Assembly: GCF_954871325.1 (NCBI RefSeq)
Contig: NC_088777.1
Coordinates: 1,798,001-1,862,000, forward strand
Source: Gordionus sp. m RMFG-2023
Lineage: Eukaryota > Nematomorpha > Gordioida > Chordodea > Parachordodidae
Direction of reading: 5' to 3'
Length of the DNA: 64,000 bases
Positions 35,351 to 46,920 of the stretch are shown in pieces. Each line of letters opens with the position of its first letter. Within the stretch, counting starts at the first letter, position 1. The notes under the pieces are model-generated. The model was not told where the DNA came from, searched no databases, and worked only from the letters and a program-made list of their open reading frames with translations. The position numbers and the translations under genes were made by a program.

Positions 35351-35416
35351 TATTGAACATATATATATTTTTTAAAAAAAGGCTCTTAGAAATTCTACGA
35401 AGCATAATATTAAAAC

Positions 35417-35732
35417 CAATGACGTATATAATACCTAGACTGACGAATGCATTTTTAAGAGTCGTTAAAAAGCAAATCAGCTGAACCCGCCATTTTGGTA
35501 ACACGTGTAGTAATTATTCTCGTGTTAAAAACTACTATTGAATTGATAACTTGCTTCCTTATTATGTCTCGATGATCCGGTAATTCTTTAATTAAAGTTT
35601 GAGTCAGATATAGGAATAAATTAGGCTCTCGTTTAAAATTAGTGTAACCAAGATGGCGTCTCCAGCTGATTTGCATTTGATGTACACTTTCAATGAATGA
35701 ATCGTCAAGTCTAGGTAATATATATGTTATTG
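35417..35732. mobile_element. MITE family A, copy 5
   Basis: From CAATGACGTATATAATACC to GGTAATATATATGTTATTG. Flanks ATTAAAAC and ATTTAAAAC suggest a worn duplication. The interior carries the CGCCATTTTGGTAAC and GATGGCGTCTCCAGC blocks. Confidence 0.85.
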
Positions 35733-38240
35733 ATTTAAAACATGGAAAATATATTTTTAATTTGCAAGATATTATAAATAAAAACATCGATTTTTTTTTG
35801 ATTTTTTATTACTATTGTTAAATGAATAAATCAACTTTATCTTAGAAATATCTAACGGTTCAGTGCCCACTATCTTAGAATACAAATTAGTGAAAAGTAC
35901 AAATGCGCTAAATATGAGACAAAGAATTGCCATATGATTTAGTGTCGGAATATATTTTTAAAAAAAAATATACATAAATATTATATTAAAAAATAATTAA
36001 CGAATTTGATTTTTTTTTTTTTTGAAATTCCAAGTTTATATATAATAGTTTTTTGATTAAATTATTACCAGCTTAAACTAAAATTATAAGGTAATTTATT
36101 TTTCTTTCAAATCTTGGAAATATTAGTATAAGGGGGGGGGGGGAATAATTAAAATTTTTAATTATAATAAATATATAATTAGGAGAAATTTTTTTTAAAA
36201 GTTTTTTTTGCACAAAAATAAATCGGTGTTTTATTGCACGCAAAATTACATTGTTTTATTTTAAAAAAACTGAAATTTATAAAAAAAAAACAATACGATC
36301 TAATAAATTATGAAAATTCTAAAATGAGAATGAGGTAGGTATATTATGATGTCAATTGAGGAATTTGATAAAATTTATAATAAATATTTTTTTTCAAACA
36401 ATTTGTTAATAAGCTTTATATAAAAAGAATTTTTTACATTATTTAAAAAGTTTTTAAGCTATTTATTATTTTTTTTGTCGTTTAAATGATTCGGGAAAAT
36501 ATTCTCTTAATTTCATTATTAGTCACACATTAACATTTTGCAATTTCGGATAAGGCATCAGCAGGCAAATGATCCAAGACACAATTTTTTTTTTAACTTC
36601 CGCCCAAAAAAATATGGGGGGGGCCGAAGATCGAAAAATTTAATATACTTCTTGTATCTATGACACTAGCTTGAGAAGGAAAATTTTTTTTTTTTATTAA
36701 GAGTTTAATTTCATTATCTACCAGAAGGACCTTCTATAAGAGGGCGGGGTAGTATGACCCAATATTTTCGTTGTAATAGGGAGAGGGTGTGGTAGATCAA
36801 AGGGGAATATTGAGTTAGTAAGGTAATCTTAAATAATATATATTTTTGTTAAATTTTTTCAAAATAATAAAAATAAGTTGTATATTGTTCTACCGTAAAT
36901 ATCCTTCTATCTCTAAGCATAATGACGTCATTATTCAAACCACCTCTAAAAGGTCAACATATGTTATCTTTATCCTTGACCAGTATAAACTACAGATTAC
37001 AAAATCTTACTAGCTTGATTTAAAGCTCCACCTCTAGTCTGGAATTATAAATCGACTTCTTGGGGCAAGTTCCAGAATTACATCTCGTCCTGAATCTAGC
37101 GGGAAGCCTAAAAAAATTTTTGTGAACAATTCTGAGTTTTTATTTCCCCGAGTCTTATCCATTTTAGAGTAAATTAGGAAGAATAGGGAGTAATTAAAAC
37201 ACATTTTAGTTCTTAAGACATTGTAATATGCATATTTACACAATTCTCATAATATATGTACATCTAAATAATTATGTATATGTTCGGGGATTCGTAATCT
37301 CTCAATTAATTAACAAGAAATGTATTCTATTTGTAGCATGTGTAGAGTATTTACCCTATAAATTTCAGCCAATTTCAGGCGTAGATATTTTGGTATTTTT
37401 CAATTTATGATGAAGAATCCATTCTAAAGTTCGTGGCAAAATTCTTCGAAATTTACAGGTTGGGTACTCTAACACATGCCAAAATACGATTCCTGTAAAA
37501 TCAGATTTTCAAAATCTAAAAATCGCCCTTATTAAACGATTTCAAATCAAGAGATTCTGAATCCCTCCATATCACCATACGACACAAATATATATATATA
37601 TATATAATTTGCTCATGTTTAAATCAACTCACCAAGTTTTATTTTGTAAACCAACAAACTGCTCGATAAACCTCGCGGCCCTTCGAATCACAATAGTTTC
37701 AAAATGATTGACATCATATTGATGTTCGACATGTATGTATTGTCATAAGATATTATATAAAACTAAATACAAAATCTACGAATCTACATTTAAACTTTAC
37801 TTGATTAACATTGGGTATTATAAAAGTTACATATATTAGAGTATCAAGAACGCCGCTTGCTTTTACTTTTATTGTCCATATATATATATAAATAATGTAG
37901 AAATACACAATTATATCACATATAATTGAATACGTGGTAAAAATTATCCTCTAATAGAATAGATATATTAGAGTTCTAAACTAGGTAACACTCATTTCCA
38001 TTAAATAGGATATTAAGTTCAAGGGGATTGAGAGCCATTTACTCATTAGTGGCCAGGCAGCACATACCTGTCCGCATAAACGGTTCAAAAGCTGTCATTT
38101 AAACGTCTATAGGATGGGATTAAAAAGGGTTGGAGAAAGAAAAAGTCTCCAGAGAAGGACATATATTTAATAACACTTTATGGGCAGGGGGAAGGCCTGG
38201 TTTTAATCTTTAAATATCTACGTTAAAATAAGTAGGTTCT
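35733..38240. other. AT-rich spacer
   Basis: Contains a G run at about 36133-36142, a worn inverted segment resembling family C at about 37330-37560 (ATTTCAGCCAATTT, then TGCCAAAATACGATTCC and GTAAAATCAGATTTTC) and a TA repeat near 37580-37605. No gene was recognised. Confidence 0.45.
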
Positions 38241-38251
38241 ATAGATAATAG

Positions 38252-38475
38252 TAGTGTTGTTAAACGGCTCTTAAGCCGAATTTTAAAAACGGCTAACTCA
38301 ATATTCCATCCAGAATACTATCACGCAAGCTAGAAGATTTTGTTTGCAGAGGAAACAAAGGTTTTGGACATCTATTAGAGAAATCTCGAGGCTTAGGCAA
38401 TATTTTTCTGGCTAAAATATTGAGTTAGCCGTTGTTTTTAAAAAACGGTTCAAAACGAGCCGTTTAACAACACTA
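38252..38475. mobile_element. Palindromic MITE family B, copy 7 (best preserved)
   Basis: Starts TAGTGTTGTTAAACGGCTC and ends GAGCCGTTTAACAACACTA, with perfect 8-bp duplications GATAATAG at 38244-38251 and 38476-38483. The halves mirror each other through TTTTTAAAAACGGCTAACTC and AATATTTTAGCC blocks, so the transcript would fold into one long hairpin. It is inserted in the left end of the BED-type element. Confidence 0.95.
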
Positions 38476-38739
38476 GATAATAGGCCTATTCAAAAACGAA
38501 TTCGAATCGAATAGTGCATTATTCATATTCGATTCTTTAAACGAATCGAATAATTTACTATTTGAATTCGTACGAATAATAAAATCTACTATTTGTATTC
38601 GATTCAAATTATTCGAATATTTCGAATAATTCGAATTAATTTTTTTAATAAAATAAATAAAAGGAATATTATGATTTATAAATAATTTTAATAAATTATT
38701 CTTAAAATTAATTTTTTTTTGAAGAATTTGGTGTAGTCT

Positions 38740-39000
38740 TTAAAAAATGTCAATTTTATTATTTTTTTTACTAAGGTGTGAATGAAACCTATTATAATGA
38801 TTAATAAGAGGAGATGTTGTTTTGCATTTACATTTTATAATACTCTTGCAATGATTGCAAGCAGCCTTTTCACTATCTTTAAGGATTTGATATTGATCCC
38901 ATATGATTGCTCTCTTTTGTGAGGAAATTTTCTCATTTTCAACATCAAGCATAATTTCATCAGAAGCATTCTCCTCTAACATAAATAGGCTAGCTAACAA
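38740..39000 (-). CDS. BED zinc finger fragment of element H
   Basis: An 86-codon frame starting MLASLFMLEEN with an acidic lead, then a BED finger (tryptophan, Cys pair in ACNHCKS, C-terminal His pair in HYNRFH) and a lysine-rich end. It is probably the N-terminal DNA-binding part of a lost hAT transposase, now alone inside a deleted element. If still expressed it could bind element ends, but nothing here shows expression. Confidence 0.6.
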   Translation of the reverse strand: MLASLFMLEENASDEIMLDVENEKISSQKRAIIWDQYQILKDSEKAACNHCKSIIKCKCKTTSPLINHYNRFHSHLSKKNNKIDIF

Positions 39001-39421
39001 TAATTATTGTAGAAATGTAATATATTTTTATGTACCTCTGGTTTGTGTAATTTTTAATATAATTTATTATGAGATTCAAAAAATAAACTTTTCGTGAGAT
39101 TCAAAAAATGTGGCAAATAAGAATTTAAATATATGGCAAATAAGAATTTAAATTTTCACCTCAGAAAATTTTAAATTTGTGCTAGAATTTTAATAAACAC
39201 AAACCCATCACCTGTCCGATTGGCAGGTCAACAAATAGAAATGACAAAAAACAATTTATTAAATATTACGAATAATTCGTTTTATTCGAATAATTCGTTT
39301 TATTCGAATCGAATAAATGATTATTCGTATTCAGATAAAACAAATAATTTATTGATCGTATTCGTAATTATTCGAATCAAATCGAATATTCGAATTATTT
39401 TTGAATAGGCCTAATAGATAA

Positions 39422-40073
39422 TGATTTTAGTGGGATGAATAGATGGTAGGTCTAATTGTTATTTTGAAGGTATTTACTATATATATGATTAAATAATTAA
39501 TAACTTTTGTCCATCACAATTTATTTGACCGGAAATACAATTATTTCAATTGATATCATTTTTTTTTATTAAACTATTTGGAACTAATGGTTTAAAATAT
39601 CTAACGATTCAAATTCAAGCTACATAAATATTGCCCATATTTTGAATCGGCTTATCAAATTTTTGGAGATTCAAAAAAGAAAAAGAAAAAGGCATATATC
39701 ATTTGAGAGAATTAGTTGGGGTTTTTATTTATATAGGAATTATCTACTTATTTTTTAATGGCATTCGTTCACGGATAGATAGTAATTCTCAATTTAAAGA
39801 ATTCCAAATGACATCGGATCAATTTTTTTTTTAGTAATATCGGAAAATTTAAATCGCCCTCGAGTTTACAGTAATTGACCATAATTAACCGGTCAAATAC
39901 ACTTTCGCTCATTTCACGAACCGGCCAACCCGGTTTTTAATAAAGAAATGAAAATGAATGACGGATCAATATAATAAACGATAGACATATTTTTGGAATC
40001 TTCAATACAAAACTCTTTTTTTAGTGATAATGTGGTTTTCATTATTTTTTAAGATAAGATGATAGGTCACCAT
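39422..40073. other. AT-rich spacer
   Basis: No gene or element end was recognised. A short block near 39900-39935 (GAACCGGCCAACCCGG) hints at another family F remnant. Confidence 0.4.
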
Positions 40074-40195
40074 ATTATATAATACATTCATGCATAGACT
40101 GAAGGATGATTAATTCATTAAAAATGCATTTTGAAGCGTGGTTGAATCTAAATAGGCTCGTAACACGCCATATTGGTTTCCCCTATAATTCTTTT
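40074..40195. mobile_element. MITE family A, copy 6 (left half only, worn)
   Basis: The left-end motif is recognisable as ACCATATTATATAATAC, then AGACTGAAGGATG and CATTAAAAATGCATTTTGAA, GCGTGGTTGAAT and CGCCATATTGGTT. It continues as the family sequence would but stops after about 120 bp. Confidence 0.6.
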
Positions 40196-40324
40196 ATTTA
40201 TAAATAAAGTTTTATTTTATTTAAAAAAATAATGAAACTTTCGTAAAAATTTTAATATAAATTCTATATGTAAATCCAAAAATAACCCTCACCATAATAA
40301 TTTGTTAATGATATATGTTAAAAT

Positions 40325-40580
40325 TGTTGAATAATATAAATTATAATGTGTTTATTCGTATTCTATTATTTATTTTTAGTTTTATAAATCGTAACTGTAT
40401 TATTCGTATTATATCTTTATTTTAGTTTTACTTTCAAATTATATTTTCATTTTAGTTTTACTTTTAAGTTAACCTTTTTATATTTATTCAAATATCATTT
40501 TTGTAAAAAGATATATATATATGTTACAAAAAAGAGAAATAAAACAGATTTAAAAAAAATAATAGTTTTACTTTTCTTCA
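40325..40580 (+). repeat. Left long terminal repeat
   Basis: 256 bp, TG...CA bounded, very AT-rich, with repeated TATCTTTATTTTAGTTTTAC-type blocks. Same orientation as the right repeat. Confidence 0.88.
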
Positions 40581-42042
40581 TGTTGCCCCGGTTGAGGAAG
40601 AATGGCAAAAAAAATTCGCCACTATGTAATGCATTTTTTTAAATTTTTTTTTTAAAAAATTTTTCTCTTCCATATTTTCTTATGGTGAGATGTTATACGC
40701 AACTCTACCACGAATCAATGATCTAATAGCTAAACTTTCAGAAGGAAAGAAATTTACTAAGATTGAGTTTAAAAATGTTTTTTTACAGGTCCCGATTGAT
40801 AAAAGTTGCAGAAATATTTTAACTATATCTACGCACAAGAGATATTACCAATTTACTAGACTTCCTTTTGGGCTCAAGACCTCATCTGCAATCTTCCAAC
40901 AGATCATGGTCCAAATCTTCGGTGACATGGAAGTCGTCATATTTTATATTGATGATTTACTTATAACTGGGAAAAACGATGAAGCCCACCTTAATAACAT
41001 AAAAAAAGTGTTTGAATATCATCGTTTGAGCTAGTACCTAACATCAACAAAAGTATGTTCTTTAAAAATAAAGTGAGGTTCCTGGGTCATGATATTGACG
41101 TCAAGGGGATTCATGCCAATCATGACAAAATTGAAGCAATAATTAATATGCCAAAACCAAAATCAGCTGCTGAATTATTGAACAATTTTGCAGAAATAGC
41201 CGAGCCTCTATATAAAATCGTCAACAAAAAAAAAATGGGCTTGGAACTTAGAACACTCTAGAAGTTTTAATGATCTTAAGAAGTTGATTAGTCTTCCACC
41301 TGCTTTGACATATTTTAACCCTGAATTACCTATAGGGATAGCCACTGACGCATCTAAATGTGGTTTAGGAGCTGTATTATTTCATACTGAAAAAGACGGT
41401 AAGAAGTTGATTAGTCTTCCACCTGCTTTGACATATTTTAACCCTGAATTACCTATAGGGATAGCCACTGACGCATCTAAATGTGGTTTAGGAGCTGTAT
41501 TATTTCATACTGAAAAAGACGGTAAAGAAAAACCTATAGCTTTCGCGTCAAGAACTTTATTAAAATCCGAAATGAATTATATCAATATTGAGCGTGAGGC
41601 TCTCGCTATTATGTTTGCTATAAAGAGGTTCCAGGAATACTTAATCGGCACGAAATTTACAATTATTACTGACCATAATTCTCTTGTTCACATCTTTACC
41701 AAAGGTCTTAAGGAAAATAGTACCATGTCCTTAAAACTCCAGAAGTGGAATATAACATTAGGAGGATATGATTTTAATATAAAGTATAAAGCCGGTAAAT
41801 ATAATGTTGTTCTTGATTGTCTCTCGAGATTGCGACAAGAATGTCATGATGAAGCTGTTGAAAATATTACCATAATAAATGACTATGGGGATTTATCTAT
41901 CAATTTTAATCAAATTTGTGATGAAACCTTGAAAGATATTGAATTAAAACAAGTCATAAATGATATTAAGAACGACAGGCCTATAAAGAACAATATCTAT
42001 AAAAACATTGAATCGGAATTAAGTATAACTAAGGATTGTCTT

Positions 42043-43473
42043 CAGGGGCTTCGCTAGCCTTTACAATCTCAGGGGGCTCAGCTAAAAAAAAATTTATGGG
42101 GGGGGGGGGCGATTTCTAAAAATAATATTTTTTAATACAAAATCTATTTATTACAGTATAAAATATTTTCGATTGCTGATATAAAAAAATTTTGCGTAAA
42201 TAATTACAAGTGATAAAAAAGGTTAATTAATTCATACATATGCCTCAATTGATAATGGTTTTTAAAAACCACATAAGGAAATATAATTCTAGCAAATTAC
42301 ATTGACAAAATGTCATGACACTCACGATGATAACCCATATCAGAATTTATTATGTTAGATAAATTGATAAAACAAAGACAGTAAAATTCTTTAGAAGAAA
42401 TTATGCAAATATATTGAAGTTTTGAGTTATTTACACGGCAAGGATGCCATATTAGAAATGAAACATTATTTAACTATAAAATAAGAACCAGAGTGTTATG
42501 ATGAAAGTAATTAATATTTTATATATTATTGTCGCACCACCTCTAGTTGGTTTATTATATCTTAAAATAATAATAGATTGTAACGATATTAAAAATATAT
42601 TAAATTCTCAAAACTGTTTTTCAAAGAAGAAAAAAATAGCTTTCCTAAAAACACGTAAAAAAAGAGAAGAAAAGATATCTAATTTATTACATTCATTGTG
42701 GGATGAATAATAAGAAGTTTAATTTTAATAACATATTTAATAAATAGAAATAATTGAATGCAAATTGTAACTTATATTTATTATCAAAAGCATTATTATT
42801 AAGATTTTAAAATTAAACTGTAATATATTATATAAATGTCAAATATGTCTGTAAAGATGGCATTTTACCTAATATTTTATAAATAATAATATATTATAAA
42901 GGATTATAAACTATTTATCTACTTACTTTTTATAAATAAATATCTTATACTCATTTGGATTTGGACCTTGAAGATAATTTTAGAAAGATACATGATAATT
43001 AAAAGTCAAAATATAGTTGATTAGTGATTTTGAACTCGGCTAATTTTCAATTAAAAAATGATTATATTTATTTAATTAAGGTTATATAATAATTTAAATA
43101 ATAAAAGTCAATTAAGCTTCAATTGTTAATTCTAATTTAATATTTAGTGAGTGATATTGATATATTTTTAACACAGAATTTGATTCCAAGTTGACAGAGT
43201 GAACATATAATTTATATGTAAAATCTAATCTAATAATTAAAATCGTATTCATTTAATAAAAATTTAGATAGTTTTATTAATTTTTAATAAAATTAAATCT
43301 ATATATTACTTAATAGAATTATAGAAGAAATCATTCAGGGGGAAATTAAAAAATTTTATTTTTAGTTCAAGGAGATATTAAGGAGCAATTAAAAAAAAAT
43401 TTTGCTTCAGGGGGCTATTCAAATTTTTCAGAGGGCTCGAGCGCCTGCGCGCCCCCTCCTAGCGACGCCACTG
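42043..43473. mobile_element. hAT element inserted in the LTR fossil
   Basis: 1431 bp with ends CAGGGGCTTCGCTAGCC and CCTAGCGACGCCACTG, related to the CAGTGGCGTAGC ends of the sim intron MITEs. A perfect duplication ATTGTCTT lies at 42035-42042 and 43474-43481. A G run lies next to the left end. The interior is AT-rich and shows no transposase, only one short lysine-rich frame of doubtful meaning (42498-42710). It is younger than the LTR element that hosts it. Confidence 0.92.
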
Positions 43474-44948
43474 ATTGTCTTTACAAAAGCAACAAAATCA
43501 TAATTCCGTTTTCTATGAAGAAAAATGTACTACAGTCATTACATGAAGGTCACTTGGGAGCAGGAAAAATCAAATCCTTAGCCAAAGATTACATGTGAGG
43601 GTCTGGTATAAATAATGACATAGAAATGAAAGTGAAAAGTTGTGACGATTGTAACGAATATTATGACAATCCTAAAAAGATACAAAAACCATAGGTTTCG
43701 GCAACCAAACCGTTTGAAAGGATTCACATAGATTATGTGGGTCCGTTCTTCACAAGGAATTGGTTGATAATAGTCGATACCTACAGCAAATTTTTAATTA
43801 TTGTTCCTGTTAAAAATATTACGACCGATAATTTTTAAAACTATTTCGTTATATGGAATACCTGAAACTATAGTTATTGATAACGGCACTAACTTCTCAA
43901 GTAATGATTTTGAAAATTTTTGCAATGATTATGGTATCAAACATGTGCTCACGTCTGCTTATCACCAGCAATGGCCAGGTAGAACGCATGGTGAGAACGT
44001 TCAAAACACATATGAAAAGGAATAACAAAATTGACTTAGACATCGCACTTGACAAATTTTTATTTAATTACAGAAATACGCTTAATGATACTACAGGAGT
44101 TACACCTTCTAAGAGAATGTTCAATCCAGATATTAAAGTTAAATGGGACTTATTAAAACCGTTGGAGAGAAAAAAATAAACGTTACTTTACCACGAAATA
44201 GAACTTTTAACGTAGATTTTGTTTGGTACAAAGTACAAGGTGATGACAAATGGTGTAAAGGCATAGTCACACACAATGAAAGTGACATGATGTTCCAAAT
44301 TAAGACAGATAAAGGTATTTTGAGGAGACACTTAGATCAATTAAGATTGAGAAACTGTTTTAACACACTTATTAATTATGACTCTAAGGATTCTTTTAAG
44401 GGGGGAAGTGTGGACAAAAATATAAAAATTACTGATACACCGATTTATAGACCAGTGCGAATTAAAACCTTCTTATTAAGACTACATAACTTAAAATATA
44501 AAAATAAATTAAATATTAAAATGCATAAAGTAAAGTAAATATTAAATACACTAAAACGCAAATGAAAACGCTGAAAAAATTATATAACAATCTTATTGAT
44601 TTATCATTTCTCATTTATTTTTATATATCTAACTTGATGAACTATTATTTCTCATTATTCGTAACTTACTGATGATAATAACAATTTTGAAAATTGATAA
44701 TAATAACGACTGAGTACACATAACAAATTCACGATTTATAAAGATAACTTACGATAAGGATATCAAGCTTACGATTTAAACATACCAACGTGCAAAATCA
44801 ATTTAAACAAACCAACGATTGGGACAAGCCAACGATTACTATGACTTATGAAGCAACTTGATGGTAAAAACGTTAAAACACTTGGACAACGAACTAATTA
44901 TGACAGCTTAATTAAACTTATGAGAAGGCTTCTTTAGAAGAAGGAGAA

Positions 44949-45139
44949 TGTTGAATAATATAAATTATAATGTGTTATTCGTATTCTATCTTTATTTTAG
45001 TTTTATAAATAGTAACTGTGTTATTCATATTATGTCTTTATTTTAGTCGTAACGTATATTTTTCATATTATATCTTTATTTTAATTTTACTTTCAAATTA
45101 TATTTTCATTTTAAAAAATAATAGTTTTACTTTTCTTCA
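44949..45139 (+). repeat. Right long terminal repeat
   Basis: 191 bp, same start and end as the left repeat, with the AAAAT target duplication directly after it. Confidence 0.87.
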
Positions 45140-46476
45140 AAAATAATGAATCATCTGTCTAGTCTATTATTTATCATTCTAAGATACTAACTAAAACTAA
45201 AACATTCAAATTCAGGATAAAAATTTCAAAATTTATTATCTTCTTTACAAGTTGTCAGTATATTGTGAAATTTAACAGGGAGTTAATAAGAATGACCCGT
45301 CATCTTAAGCGCTAAATAAGCTTTTTTTCTGGTAAATATGTAATGTGATTTAGTTTCTCGATATGTAAATCATCTTTATTCCTTTACTATTTCTAGCAAG
45401 ACGACTGGGAGCTTGAAAATCGAAATCTGTCAAAAAATCCTTTTTTTCAATCAGAGCGACTAAAAAAAAAATTAATTCGGGTTGCATTAAAAATTTCAAC
45501 CTTTTCAAGTCCAAAAAATCCAATTTGGTTAATTTTTAAAAACATCCTTTTTAATATAATGGCTAAAATAATATTATGCAAAATTCGAGATTTGGCAAAT
45601 AAAAAGCCAAACATTTCTCCCATCCCTGAGCACTCCAGGCTTGCATAATATTATATTGGGTAAATCTCAATCGGCCACTTTCTAAAAGTCGCCCAAATTG
45701 GTTTTGTAACAAGGCTAGTCTCTGGTTTTATTGTTAGTTAAAAATATTACAACATACAAAAATTATATATAGCCTTTTTGATCGCTAACTTTTTAAACCC
45801 CATAATGTCCTTTTCTAATCCTAAATGGATATAATAAGAGAGGGGAGTGTCTATAAGAATAAAATCAAAACTATGCAAAAGTTGTATTATATGGCCAAAA
45901 AAATAAAATTTTTATTGCCACAGTCATGTAGTTCTTATTTTTAAGATTGGGGATAATTTTTAGTCGTACAAATTTTTCATAGCCAATTTTCTAACTATTT
46001 TACATAATACATCAAATGGAAAAAGAGTAAAAAAAGAAGATCTTTTATCACTATAAAAATTTGAATTCTTGAGAAAATTCCTAATCCAAGATTTTATGTG
46101 AACAAGACACTCAGTTTATTTTTCAAGCCCTGCACATGTTTTTATTTGTTATATCAAATAATATATGTTATATTATTTATGTGTATCATAGAAACCTTGA
46201 AAATATGAGCAGCAAACGAATGTTAACAAGCCAGATATCATACGAATTTAAAATTTATAAACAATTGGCCTTACCCAGAGTTTGTAAAAAAATAAAGATT
46301 TTTTATGCAGAAGATGCAGGATTTTAAAATTGTTTTATGGTCCAATCCGATATAACACCGGCTTAGAGTATATTTATATTTTATCTGTTCTATGATGCAA
46401 TAATTCTTTTCCTTTTTGTTACAATTATAAAATAATTGAATCTATTTTAATTTTAAGATGGCTTGTTTAACGGATA
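45140..46476. other. Spacer between LTR fossil and candidate exon
   Basis: Includes a badly worn family B-like palindrome at about 45530-45715, recognisable by TAATTTTTAAAAAC, the AATATTATGCAAA...TTGCATAATATTA mirror and GTAACAAGGCTAG. A plus-strand frame at 46205-46300 beginning MSSKRMLTSQISY could be an exon but was not recognised. Confidence 0.45.
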
Positions 46477-46602
46477 GTGGGAAGGCTTTACCTTAGATTT
46501 GATATAGAATTATATAAAAATATCGGGCTTCATCTCCATGAAGATATCCCTAACCCACCCCGACTCCTCGACCACACAGATCCAAAGAACGATCTTTACA
46601 AG
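46477..46602 (+). CDS. Candidate exon upstream of acetyl-CoA carboxylase
   Basis: An open plus-strand stretch reading YKNIGLHLHEDIPNPPRL then LDHTDPKNDLYK, ending at a donor-like AAG|GTCTCA in phase 0. Composition is clearly less AT-rich than the flanks. The next recognised exon, the first of ACC at 46921, also begins in phase 0, so this could be an N-terminal ACC exon. Equally, it could be the last visible exon of a separate upstream gene. The sequence resembles nothing I can name. The left border is uncertain. Confidence 0.35.
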
Positions 46603-46920
46603 GTCTCATTTTTCCATATTAAAATTTTAAATGGCAATTTCGAGAAATATCATATGCTTTTCAATTTATTGTATACCTTTGGGAATTTTAAAATCTCTTA
46701 TAAAATTTAACGTGTTTTAAAAAATAAATCAGTCCACTTTTTGCCAATATTTTAGATGCCATTCAATTCTAATAAATTCTCTATTAAATATAATAATTGA
46801 TTCCAGAAGATGTAAATTTATGGACTTTTTCAAATTAATAATATATATATATATATATTTTTGAAATTTTATATTCAATTAACTATCAATTTAAGACTTA
46901 AAATATATTTTTTTTAATAG

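Larger units (their letters stand above)
38249..39413 (-). mobile_element. BED-type hAT element (family H), with a family B MITE inserted at its left end
   Basis: Terminal repeats TAGGCCTATTCAAAAA and TTTTTGAATAGGCCTA. The target duplication ATAGATAA is perfect at 38241-38248 and 39414-39421 once the family B MITE at 38252-38475 and its own duplication GATAATAG are set aside. The subterminal regions are built from ATTCGAATA repeats. A minus-strand frame at 38740-39000 encodes a BED-type zinc finger: a tryptophan (WDQYQIL), C-x2-C (CNHCKS), then H-x4-H (INHYNRFH). BED fingers are the DNA-binding domain of many hAT transposases. No catalytic domain remains, so this is an internally deleted derivative. 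Confidence 0.86.
40325..45139 (+). mobile_element. Broken Ty3/gypsy-type LTR element (fossil)
   Basis: Two long terminal repeats in direct orientation, 40325-40580 and 44949-45139, each starting TGTTGAATAATATAAATTAT and ending TTTTACTTTTCTTCA. They are flanked by a 5-bp duplication AAAAT. Between them, in Ty3/gypsy order, lie parts of reverse transcriptase with its YIDD motif, RNase H (ATDASKCGLGAVLF) and integrase (NGTNFSSNDF). No capsid or protease region was recognised and no envelope gene was seen. The element is dead, with at least five breaks, and it also carries a 1.4-kb hAT element at 42043-43473. The two terminal repeats differ noticeably from each other, so the insertion is not recent. 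Confidence 0.92.

Noticed and set aside
42498-42710. 70-codon frame inside the hAT insertion
   Set aside because: Lysine/isoleucine-rich composition fits the AT-rich background, and it does not resemble a transposase.
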